64,000 nucleotides of DNA from Meishania sp964351985. Its GTDB lineage: Bacteria; Bacteroidota; Bacteroidia; Flavobacteriales; Flavobacteriaceae. Made by a program: the position numbers and the translations under genes. The DNA lies in contig CAYGPR010000004.1 in the NCBI GenBank assembly GCA_964351985.1, forward strand, positions 62,001 through 126,000, given 5' to 3'. Shown here piece by piece: positions 53,324 through 60,295 of the stretch (the first letter of the stretch is position 1; the number at the start of each line of letters is the position of its first letter). The notes beneath the pieces were generated by a model. That model saw only the letters and a program-made list of their open reading frames with translations. It was not told where the DNA came from and searched no databases.

Positions 53324-53830
53324 CTAAATGCCCACTACTTTACTTCGTCTTTCAAAAAGCACGTTGTCTTTCCAAATACCATCTAGTTCACCGACGCGCT
53401 CCCGCTTTCCGATACATCGAAAACCGACCTGTTCATGAAGTCTGATGCTTCCCATGTTTTCTGGGAAAATCCCTGATTGTAAGGTCCATATTCCGTCTTT
53501 TTCGCTCTCGGCTATCAAGGTTTCCATTAATATTTTACCTACTCCCATTCCACGACTGTTTTGTCCAACGTACACGCTGACCTCTGCAACACCTCCATAG
53601 ACACATCTGCTAGATACCGGCGAAAGTGCTGCCCAACCTAATATGTAGTCTTCATTTACGGCTACCAGTCTACAGGTTTTCATATGGGCCGAATCCCAAG
53701 ATTCATAGGTGGGAACATTTTTTTCAAAGGTGGCAAAACCTGTTGCAATACCTTCTTTATAGATTTGTGAAACAGAGGTCCAATCTTCTGCTTGCATAGG
53801 TCGTATTGTAATGTTCACAGTTTCACTCAT
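53324..53830 (-). CDS. GNAT acetyltransferase (phosphinothricin/ArsN1-like)
   Basis: 168 residues. The acetyl-CoA loop is NSRGMGVGKILMETLI; GIATGFATFEKNVPTYESWD, GWAALSPVSSRCVYGGVAEVSVYV and GFRCIGKRERVG follow the phosphinothricin acetyltransferase pattern. Members found in ars operons (ArsN1) acetylate organoarsenical amino acids. Its place between a membrane protein gene (1-nt gap) and arsC makes that role likely, but this is inferred from context. Confidence 0.8.
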   Translation of the reverse strand: MSETVNITIRPMQAEDWTSVSQIYKEGIATGFATFEKNVPTYESWDSAHMKTCRLVAVNEDYILGWAALSPVSSRCVYGGVAEVSVYVGQNSRGMGVGKILMETLIAESEKDGIWTLQSGIFPENMGSIRLHEQVGFRCIGKRERVGELDGIWKDNVLFERRSKVVGI

Positions 53831-53831
53831 T

Positions 53832-54404
53832 CTAGCAACAAGTTATTTTTGTTCGATATGAATTCCAAATTGCACGTGGCTTTTTGAGCATCAAGATAAA
53901 ATGCAATAGGGCCAATATAATTGCACCAGGAATAACATTTATACTGACGAACGTGAATATTTCGTGGGCCGCTGAAGGTGGAGTGTTATGGACAAAAACG
54001 ATACTAGACCCTATGATCTCTAATTTCAAAGCAAGCACAAGAACTATTGCGGAAAAGTGGAAGGCATTTGAAAAAAGATGAATGATATATTCCCATCTAG
54101 GTAGCCCACCCATGAAACTTCGGCTATCTTTTTCGGAATAAGCATCTATGCCCAGTACAATTAAGTCCAAACCTACTAGCCCTAGTCCAATTAAAAACCC
54201 AACAAGACTGGTTTCGTTGATAAACAGGAACCATACGATCATGGGAAACAAAATCGCCCGAACCGTATGTGTTTTGTGCTCAAAAATGCTTTCATCTCTA
54301 TTAAAAAGTCCGAACTTGAAAATATGGAGGTAAAGACCATCATACGTCGCCAAGACCATAAAAAGTAACAGACACAACGTGGCTAAATAGAACAATATTT
54401 CCAT
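53832..54404 (-). CDS. Unknown small membrane protein of the ars operon
   Basis: 190 residues with about five hydrophobic segments (roughly 3-22, 46-64, 67-87, 108-128 and 152-173). I do not recognise the family. The C-terminus is RTKITCC, a cysteine pair in the likely cytoplasmic end. It lies 12 nt after the DUF6428 gene and 1 nt before the acetyltransferase gene, so it is firmly within the operon. It is the only membrane protein of the operon, so it may take part in arsenical export or sensing, or be unrelated to it. Confidence 0.75.
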   Translation of the reverse strand: MEILFYLATLCLLLFMVLATYDGLYLHIFKFGLFNRDESIFEHKTHTVRAILFPMIVWFLFINETSLVGFLIGLGLVGLDLIVLGIDAYSEKDSRSFMGGLPRWEYIIHLFSNAFHFSAIVLVLALKLEIIGSSIVFVHNTPPSAAHEIFTFVSINVIPGAIILALLHFILMLKKPRAIWNSYRTKITCC

Positions 54405-54416
54405 AATTGGTTTGGT

Positions 54417-54908
54417 TTATGAACAGCATCCACCTTCAGGTGAACAACCAGCTTCCTCATTTATATTTGCTTCAACGGGTACACCACAGGTTTCTTTAGC
54501 CTTGCAGTCTGTTTTTTCGACTCCGAGTCTCAATAGTAATCTTTCTTCATGAACCTCAAAGTCGTTTACGAACAATTGCGCCGTGTGAAAATCGGGATTG
54601 CTATATTCGAACTTAACTTCTACCCCTTTTTCCATTGGTCTTAGTTTGTCTACTTTGTTCAAAATGCCGAATGCTTTGAAAGCGGACATATATTCACGCT
54701 TATCCTTCTCTTCAGGACTTTCCCATAATTGTATGATGGTCTCTTTCCAAATATCGGTTCTCGCACCACAATCGACCGAATCAATGGTCACGTTTTTAAC
54801 TTCGGTAATATGATAATTTGCCCCCACAGTTTGTCCGTTTCGATACTCGAAAATGAGACTTTTATTGGGATGGTTTTTTAATAAGGATAGAAATTCTTGT
54901 GTTTGCAT
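54417..54908 (-). CDS. DUF6428 family protein with cysteine-rich tail
   Basis: 163 residues. DUF6428 proteins are regularly encoded between arsR and arsC in Bacteroidota; no biochemical role is known. The body is probably a small alpha/beta domain (TQEFLSLLKNHPNKSLIFEY, VGANYHITEVKNVTID). The last 30 residues carry seven cysteines in total counting Cys pairs (DCKAKETCG, then AGCSPEGGCCS), which could bind arsenite or a soft metal. It lies 11 nt after arsR. Confidence 0.8.
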   Translation of the reverse strand: MQTQEFLSLLKNHPNKSLIFEYRNGQTVGANYHITEVKNVTIDSVDCGARTDIWKETIIQLWESPEEKDKREYMSAFKAFGILNKVDKLRPMEKGVEVKFEYSNPDFHTAQLFVNDFEVHEERLLLRLGVEKTDCKAKETCGVPVEANINEEAGCSPEGGCCS

Positions 54909-54919
54909 GATTCAATTAT

Positions 54920-55243
54920 TTAGCAACAGTTAAATTTTGTTTTGTTAAAAAAGGCGTTTAATAATTCTTGTATCTCCTTCCATTTGCCAAGGTTGATACA
55001 ATAGCAAATTTTCTTGCCCTCGATCTCACCTTCAATGAGGTCAATACTTTTCAATTCTTTTAAATGTTGGGATATGGTAGGCTGTGCAAGCCCGATTTCT
55101 TCGACGATGTCATTACATATACAAGATGGCTGCGTACTGACATACTGTAAAATAGCAATACGGGCCGGATGAGCCAATACCTTAAAAATCGTGGCCAGCT
55201 GGTTTTGTTTCGAATTGAATATCTGTGTTTTGGTAATTCCCAT
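54920..55243 (-). CDS. arsR: ArsR-family metalloregulator
   Basis: 107 residues from the ATG at 55243; the longer frame reaches into the terminator of the gene before it and is rejected. Winged helix-turn-helix: FKVLAHPARIAILQYV, then VEEIGLAQPTISQHLKELKSIDLI. Possible arsenite-binding thiols are Cys-41 and Cys-43 (PSCICND), Cys-80 and Cys-82 (KKICYC), and the terminal pair NCC. It should repress the five-gene operon that it leads and let go when arsenite binds. A palindrome just upstream is the likely operator. Confidence 0.9.
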   Translation of the reverse strand: MGITKTQIFNSKQNQLATIFKVLAHPARIAILQYVSTQPSCICNDIVEEIGLAQPTISQHLKELKSIDLIEGEIEGKKICYCINLGKWKEIQELLNAFFNKTKFNCC

Positions 55244-55254
55244 CACATATTTAT

Positions 55255-55268
55255 ATATTGCAATATTA
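55255..55268 (-). promoter_or_regulatory. Candidate ArsR operator and -7 box
   Basis: ATATTGCAATAT (55255-55266) is a perfect 12-bp palindrome, 12 nt before the arsR start. On the minus strand TAATATTG (55268-55261) is one mismatch from TAnnTTTG, so the operator covers the promoter. Confidence 0.55.
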
Positions 55269-55289
55269 CGATAATAAAAATATATAAAA

Positions 55290-55315
55290 AAGCTGAATCG
55301 TTGAAAATTCAGCTT
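55290..55315 (-). terminator. Terminator of the TM2 gene
   Basis: AAGCTGAAT and ATTCAGCTT form a 9-bp stem with an 8-nt loop. On the minus strand a T-rich run follows. It lies 8 nt past the TM2 gene stop and shields the ars promoter. Confidence 0.75.
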
Positions 55316-55323
55316 CTTGATTT

Positions 55324-55881
55324 TTAAAACCAAGGTTTTCTACCTACTTGATAAGTGTTGTAGAACTCCGCATCTGATTTTGTCAGATATATGATACCCT
55401 CGATTAGACCGATAAGCCCTGGAATCCAGACAAAAAGTAATCCTAAGCCAAAAAAGCACATCAATACATATGAAGCTACGGTAATCCCTAGTAATATGAA
55501 TCCTTCTTTTTGGTAACCCAAAATAAACTTGTGAACTCCTAACGCTCCCAATACTATGGCCAATATACCGGCCAAAATCTTTTTATTTTCTCCACCGGCC
55601 CCACCAAAGGCTTCTTTGGCACTTTCTGTAAACTCATTGGCGGTTTTCTTGGCTTCGTCGGCAAATTCACTTGCCTTTTCTTTGGCATCTTCGGCGAATT
55701 CTTTCGTCTTTTCCTTGGCACTGTCAAAAGCGTCTTCTGCTTTATCACCAAAATCTTTGGCTTCTTCTTTGCCTTTGTCAAAGGTGTCTTCGGCCTTATC
55801 GCCTAAATTTTCAGCTTTTTTTTTGGCATTGTCCATAGCGTCTTCGGCCATGTCGTCTAAATCTTTAGTATCATCTGACAT
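55324..55881 (-). CDS. TM2-domain protein with long amphipathic 11-residue repeats
   Basis: 185 residues. Residues 1-95 are rich in Lys, Glu, Asp and Ala and follow an 11-residue pattern (ENLGDKAEDTF, EEAKDFGDKAEDAF, EKTKEFAEDAKEKASEF), like LEA group 3 or apolipoprotein helices. Residues about 100-175 are a TM2 domain of two membrane helices (ILAGILAIVLGALGVHKFILGY, LLFVWIPGLIGLIEGIIYL). The repeat part could lie on the membrane surface or guard proteins under stress. The function is unknown. It is a single gene with its own terminator. Confidence 0.85.
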   Translation of the reverse strand: MSDDTKDLDDMAEDAMDNAKKKAENLGDKAEDTFDKGKEEAKDFGDKAEDAFDSAKEKTKEFAEDAKEKASEFADEAKKTANEFTESAKEAFGGAGGENKKILAGILAIVLGALGVHKFILGYQKEGFILLGITVASYVLMCFFGLGLLFVWIPGLIGLIEGIIYLTKSDAEFYNTYQVGRKPWF

Positions 55882-55935
55882 TTCTATTGTTTTTGGTGGT
55901 TAATACAAGTATTAAATGTAACAAATATTTAGATA

Positions 55936-56322
55936 TCAAAGAAAAGCTTTATCGATGGGTTCCCAAAGTTCCAATTTGTTGCCTTCCGGATCTAGTATCC
56001 ATCCGAATTTGCCATATTCGAATTCTTCGATTTCGCCCACTATGGTTACCCCTTCCTCTTTTAAAACGTCCAGCAGCTCGACCAAATTTTCTACACGAAA
56101 ATTCATCATGAACTGTTTTTCGCTAGGCTTGAAGTATGTCGTGTCATCGCTCATGGGGCTCCATTGTGTGGAGCAGTCCCTACCTTCTTTGTCTTTCCAC
56201 CAGAATGTCCAGCCATAATTGTCGGTCGGGATTCCCAATCTTTCTTTGTACCATTTTTTTATTCCGTCAGGATCTTCACATTTAAAGAAGAAACCTCCGA
56301 GGCCTGTTACTCTTTTTTTCAT
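55936..56322 (-). CDS. VOC/glyoxalase-family protein
   Basis: 128 residues with two beta-alpha-beta units: GLGGFFFKCEDPDGIKKWYKERLGI and FRVENLVELLDVLKEEGV, ending in GKFGWILDPEGNKLELWEP. The His/Glu metal positions are not all clear, so lyase activity is uncertain; many such small proteins bind ligands or give resistance. A repeat lies just before its start. Confidence 0.85.
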   Translation of the reverse strand: MKKRVTGLGGFFFKCEDPDGIKKWYKERLGIPTDNYGWTFWWKDKEGRDCSTQWSPMSDDTTYFKPSEKQFMMNFRVENLVELLDVLKEEGVTIVGEIEEFEYGKFGWILDPEGNKLELWEPIDKAFL

Positions 56323-56336
56323 ACATAAGATTTATT

Positions 56337-56362
56337 GTCATTCCCACGAAGGCATGAATCTG
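56337..56362 (+). repeat. Short palindromic repeat, GTCATTCCC variant
   Basis: GTCATTCCCACGAAGGCATGAATCTG keeps the outer GTCATT and AATCTG of the family at 46423 with a different centre. It lies between the VOC gene and the DUF1801 gene. Confidence 0.5.
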
Positions 56363-56404
56363 TTAAAGTATTTTATTGGCACCGCCAAAGGGTTTAATAC
56401 CACG

Positions 56405-56469
56405 GCTTGTCTCGAAATTGAAAGTTCGTTTCCTTCGAATGCCTTGCGGGCTTGCCCCAAGGTAGTTTA
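56405..56469 (+). repeat. Dispersed repeat, degraded copy 3
   Basis: GTTTCCTTCGAATGCCT and CTTGCCCCAAGGTAGTTTA align with the right part of the copies that end at 15240 and 62594. The left end is not recognisable. Confidence 0.4.
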
Positions 56470-56489
56470 TTGGATGGAAACTTGGTAGC

Positions 56490-56948
56490 CTATTTTGCTT
56501 TTACATTCTTTTCATAAAGTGCTATCCAATCCTCAACGGTCATTTTCCTACAGAGTTCTGCTATAAGTTCATAAGGAATGGTTTTCATGTTCTTTAACCG
56601 AATGCAACTTTTGCCGATGTCCAACTTTGTTTTTACGTATTTTGGATATTCCCCAACAAACCAGTCATATAGTTTTTGGTCTGCGTAAATTCCGGAGTGA
56701 TAAAGTGCTATGAAGTTCTTTTGGGAAGCCAGATTGATAAAAGGCAACGGTAATTTTGGGTCGCAATGGTATCCATCAGCGTAGGTCGAATGTGGTACTA
56801 CCCACCCTAGCATACCATAGCTCATCTGTTCTTTAAAACCTTCTGGAATATTTTTGTTGATGATGCCCCTTATTTTTGAAACCACTGGCTTTCTTTCTTC
56901 GGGAAGTTGTTCGATATATTCTTTTGGAGAAGCCGCTTTGTATTGCAT
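56490..56948 (-). CDS. DUF1801 family protein
   Basis: 152 residues, with the family pattern YIEQLPEERKPVVSKIRGIINKN, EQMSYGMLGWVVPHS and FIALYHSGIYADQKLYDWF. Members are small cytoplasmic proteins with an iron-chaperone-like fold and unknown function. It starts 2 nt after the DUF4199 gene stop and is cotranscribed with it. Confidence 0.85.
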   Translation of the reverse strand: MQYKAASPKEYIEQLPEERKPVVSKIRGIINKNIPEGFKEQMSYGMLGWVVPHSTYADGYHCDPKLPLPFINLASQKNFIALYHSGIYADQKLYDWFVGEYPKYVKTKLDIGKSCIRLKNMKTIPYELIAELCRKMTVEDWIALYEKNVKAK

Positions 56949-56950
56949 AA

Positions 56951-57460
56951 CTATTTCGTTTTACGTTGAAGAATCAATGCCGAAAGCAATGAAATTATAA
57001 AACCTATAACAAAAACCATCATCGACATAATGAAAAAATGCGTAATCGGATTCGAGAACATCTCTTTTTCCGATTCGAGTTCCGTTTTTCGAATTTCAAA
57101 TTCCTCGGCCGGTAATGACCTGGCCTGGTCGAACATTCTGTCGTAGTAATCCGTCATGAACTCAGGGTTTATGAATTTCACGTAAATGACATCCAATATG
57201 CCGAAAGCTATGGAGGCCATTAGGCTAATAAGAACACCTATCAATAGGGCCTTTCCGAAACCAACGATACCATTGTTCTCTTTATCGCGAAAGTGTTTTA
57301 TACCAAAGAAGACAAAGAGCAATGAAACGACCATTGATGAATAGCCGATAATCTCACCCATTCCGTCATCCGTGACTCCAATAAGGGCCCAAATTAGAAA
57401 AGATAGAAGACAGATGGTTATCGTGCTATAAAGCCCGAAGCGTATGATGGTCCGTTTCAT
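56951..57460 (-). CDS. DUF4199 family membrane protein
   Basis: 169 residues with four membrane helices and a charged central loop (YDRMFDQARSLPAEEFEIRK). The order YSSMVVSLLFVFFGIKHFRD followed by GFGKALLIGVLISLMASIAFGILDVIYV is typical of DUF4199 in Bacteroidota. The function is unknown. It is encoded just downstream of a membrane-tethered LuxR regulator and upstream of a DUF1801 gene. Confidence 0.85.
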   Translation of the reverse strand: MKRTIIRFGLYSTITICLLSFLIWALIGVTDDGMGEIIGYSSMVVSLLFVFFGIKHFRDKENNGIVGFGKALLIGVLISLMASIAFGILDVIYVKFINPEFMTDYYDRMFDQARSLPAEEFEIRKTELESEKEMFSNPITHFFIMSMMVFVIGFIISLLSALILQRKTK

Positions 57461-57557
57461 ATTATATAATTTAGACGATTGGGCACAAATATAATTTTGC
57501 GTACAAAAAAGAGCCTCATACTAAAGTACCAAATCGGCGGCGTCATAGAAGATTTAC

Positions 57558-57968
57558 TTAAATGAGCTGCATTTCTTTGGCTTTTTGAACGGCCTGTGTC
57601 CTGCGCTTGGCATTCAATTTAATGAACAAATTCGAAACGTGTGTCTTTATCGTACTTTCGGAAAGAAACAATCGTTCTCCGATTTCTTTATTGGAAAGGC
57701 CTAAAACAATGCCTTTCAAAACTTCAAATTCCCTTTTACTGAGTTCTGATTCTTTTAATTTCTTGGTAACCAAAGGTGGCCTTTCAGTTTCAGTTTTCTG
57801 CAGACCGTTCTTGTTGAGGTATAGCCCTATAAAGAAAAAGATTATGGCGATTATAGCTATAATCGGTTCAAAGGAAGCATCGCCATAAGCATAGGCGTAG
57901 GTACTTAGTTTGAAAAGCCCAAGTAGGGCAATGATCAGGGTCGTAAAAATGAACAGGGTACGCTTCAC
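57558..57968 (-). CDS. Membrane-tethered LuxR-type regulator
   Basis: 136 residues. Two N-terminal membrane helices (LFIFTTLIIALLGLFKLSTYAYA and IIAIIAIIFFFIGLYL) are joined by a short linker to a LuxR helix-turn-helix (about 75-136: LSKREFEVLKGIVLGLSNKEIGERL, STIKTHVSNLFIKLNA). There is no receiver or ligand domain, so the membrane part must provide control. It lies 9 nt after the 2-hydroxyacid dehydrogenase gene, so it ends a four-gene operon, and stands 97 nt before the DUF4199 gene. Confidence 0.85.
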   Translation of the reverse strand: MKRTLFIFTTLIIALLGLFKLSTYAYAYGDASFEPIIAIIAIIFFFIGLYLNKNGLQKTETERPPLVTKKLKESELSKREFEVLKGIVLGLSNKEIGERLFLSESTIKTHVSNLFIKLNAKRRTQAVQKAKEMQLI

Positions 57969-57977
57969 AGCATAAAT

Positions 57978-58919
57978 TTAGTAAAATCTAGCCTTTATTT
58001 TATCAACAATGACCTGGGCCAATTTGATTTTACTTTCGATTGTCCACCCAGCCACATGAGGAGTGAGCAGAACGTTTTCAGCTTCTATCAGATATTTGAA
58101 AGCATCGGGAAGTTCGTTATCCTCAATCATGTGTTCAAAAGATGATTTTTCATATTCCAATACATCTAAACCCGCTCCAAGGATTTTGCCCGATTTCAAT
58201 GCGGTAACTAAATCTTCGGTGACGACACACTTACCTCTTGCCGTGTTCAACAACCAAATGGCGTTGTGGAATTTATCAATGAATTCGGTGTCAATCATCC
58301 CTAAAGTCGTGGCGGCTTGTGGAACATGAAGGCTTAACACATCGGTTTTCTGATGGAGTTCCATAATACCGACTTGACGTGCATTTTCATCTTCGATACC
58401 TCCCTTAATGTCATAAAAAATGACCTCATCTATATCAAAGCCCCGAAGTTTTTTGGCAAAAGCCTTTCCCATATTGCCATAACCGATAATACCTACCGTC
58501 TTTCCTTCGAGTTCTAAACCTCGATTGCCCTCGCGATCCCATTTTCCAGAGCGTATTTCTCGATCAGCTTTGTTTAGTTTATTGAACAAAGAGAGCAACA
58601 TTCCCAAGGTGTGTTCTCCTACGGCATTACGATTACCTTCGGGTGCGGCGGCCAGAAAAATCCCTTGTGATCTTGCTTGATCGATATCTATATTTTCCAA
58701 TCCTGCGCCAACACGGCCAATGAACTTAAGGTTTGTCGCTTTTTCTAGAAAAGGTAGGTCAATGGAAAAACGACTGCGGATTATTAGTCCGTCATATTCA
58801 TGGATTTTCTTTTCAATTTCTTCTTTTGAGGAAGTGTAATCCTCATGGTTTTCAAAACCAAGGAATGCGAATTGCTCAATGATCAATGGATGATTTGTAT
58901 CAACATGGAGTACCTTCAT
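57978..58919 (-). CDS. D-2-hydroxyacid dehydrogenase (phosphoglycerate dehydrogenase-like)
   Basis: 313 residues. The NAD-binding motif is GIIGYGNMGKAFAKKLRGF. The catalytic Arg is in LLNTARGKCVV, a Glu is further on, and the His is in LLTPHVAGWT. The inner GRVGAGLENIDIDQA and AVGEHTLGMLLSL are family signatures. It lacks the ACT tail of long SerA forms, so a role outside serine synthesis is possible. It is part of the operon nitrilase - cupin - this gene - LuxR (gaps of 10, 2 and 9 nt). Confidence 0.88.
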   Translation of the reverse strand: MKVLHVDTNHPLIIEQFAFLGFENHEDYTSSKEEIEKKIHEYDGLIIRSRFSIDLPFLEKATNLKFIGRVGAGLENIDIDQARSQGIFLAAAPEGNRNAVGEHTLGMLLSLFNKLNKADREIRSGKWDREGNRGLELEGKTVGIIGYGNMGKAFAKKLRGFDIDEVIFYDIKGGIEDENARQVGIMELHQKTDVLSLHVPQAATTLGMIDTEFIDKFHNAIWLLNTARGKCVVTEDLVTALKSGKILGAGLDVLEYEKSSFEHMIEDNELPDAFKYLIEAENVLLTPHVAGWTIESKIKLAQVIVDKIKARFY

Positions 58920-58921
58920 AT

Positions 58922-59287
58922 TTAAATCTTCGGATAATGGGATTGGGTCATTTTATGTTTGACATCGCCCGTATGTGCGGTATTTTGTTTCTCAAAAAGT
59001 AAAAGATGCACTTCTTCGCCATTCTTTGTCATCGGATTATGCTCGACTCCTTTCGGAACAACAATAATTTCACCTTCTTTGACAACCTCGGTTCGGTCAC
59101 GGAACTGCATGTACAATGTGCCTTTCAAAACTTGAAAAAGTTCATCTTCGTTTTCATGGGCATGCCAAACGAAATCCCCTTGTATTTTGGCCAAGATGAC
59201 CTGCATGTTATCAACGGTCGCTATTTGATGCGGATGCCATTGTTTACTGAAGAGGGTATGTTTCTCTTTTAAATTGATGGGTTTCAT
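58922..59287 (-). CDS. Cupin-domain protein
   Basis: 121 residues forming one cupin barrel. Motif 1 is VWHAHENEDELFQVLKGTLYMQF (metal His, His, Glu) and motif 2 is VPKGVEHNPMTKNG. Metal-binding small cupins of this sort act as isomerases, dioxygenases or binding proteins. The stop lies 2 nt before the dehydrogenase gene and the start 10 nt after the nitrilase gene. Confidence 0.88.
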   Translation of the reverse strand: MKPINLKEKHTLFSKQWHPHQIATVDNMQVILAKIQGDFVWHAHENEDELFQVLKGTLYMQFRDRTEVVKEGEIIVVPKGVEHNPMTKNGEEVHLLLFEKQNTAHTGDVKHKMTQSHYPKI

Positions 59288-59297
59288 AATCTTAATA

Positions 59298-60218
59298 TTA
59301 TTCTTTGTTGATTTCCGGTTGATTCTTCACTGTAAATTCGAAAATATCGTTTCTCGCATAATGCCCAATGACATCAAAGTCAAGTTTACTTTGATTGATT
59401 TCATTTAGGTCAAGTTCAGCAACCAGAACTCCTGATTCGTTCGATAGAGGTCCCGCCAGTATTTTCCCCATGGGGGATATGATAACACTTCCACCAGGAC
59501 AAATATCTTCTTGTTCATCTTCTAACAAGTGTCGATATTTTTCAGGATACATCGATTTCGTAAAATACTGGTTGCAACCGAGTACGAAACATCTTCCCTC
59601 TAATGCGATATGTCTCATGGTGGCCAACCAAGTTTCCCTAGAATCGGCTGTTGGGGCAATATAGATTTCTACTCCTTTTTGAAACATTGCCATGCGCGCG
59701 AAGGGCATATAATTTTCCCAACAGATGAGTCCGCCCAGTCTTCCGATTTTGGTTTGAAAGGTTGTGAGCGACTCTCCAGAAGCTTCCGCCCATATTACCC
59801 GTTCCGTTCCGGTGGGTTTTATTTTTCTATGAATGCCCAACAATCCCTTTTCCGGAGATATATAGAACATGGAACAATAGAGACTTCCATTGTCAGCTAA
59901 TTTTTCAGTGGCACCGATGACCAAATAAACTCCTGTCGATTTAGATAGTTTTTCCAAAAATTTCAGGTCATCACTTTCAACATCGATGCTATTCTCATGG
60001 TATTTTTGATATAACTTTCTACCTTCATCGGTTCGGCTGCCTACCTTGGCACCGAAAGAAAATCCGCGAGGGTAGCCGGGAATAAACGACTCGGGAAAAA
60101 CTAATAATTCACAACCTTCCTTGGCGTATTTCAAGGTCAGGTTTTCAATTTTTTCCAAAGTCTTCTTTTTGTCAAAAAAAACAGGACTATCTTGAACTAC
60201 ACCGACTTTTACTTTCAT
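59298..60218 (-). CDS. Nitrilase
   Basis: 306 residues with the Glu-Lys-Cys triad: Glu-43 (FPESFIPGYPRG), Lys-134 (HRKIKPTGTER) and Cys-166 (GGLICWENYMP). The WAEASGES and CWENYMP variants are typical of true nitrilases rather than amidases. It would turn a nitrile into the acid and ammonia. It leads the operon with a cupin and a 2-hydroxyacid dehydrogenase; a nitrile-derived hydroxy or keto acid as the shared substrate is a guess. Confidence 0.88.
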   Translation of the reverse strand: MKVKVGVVQDSPVFFDKKKTLEKIENLTLKYAKEGCELLVFPESFIPGYPRGFSFGAKVGSRTDEGRKLYQKYHENSIDVESDDLKFLEKLSKSTGVYLVIGATEKLADNGSLYCSMFYISPEKGLLGIHRKIKPTGTERVIWAEASGESLTTFQTKIGRLGGLICWENYMPFARMAMFQKGVEIYIAPTADSRETWLATMRHIALEGRCFVLGCNQYFTKSMYPEKYRHLLEDEQEDICPGGSVIISPMGKILAGPLSNESGVLVAELDLNEINQSKLDFDVIGHYARNDIFEFTVKNQPEINKE

Positions 60219-60295
60219 TGATCATACTGTTTGAATCGAGAATGGCTAGCATGGTATTTATCCAAGATAGCGCAATTTTGCAAAAGAAATCGTTT

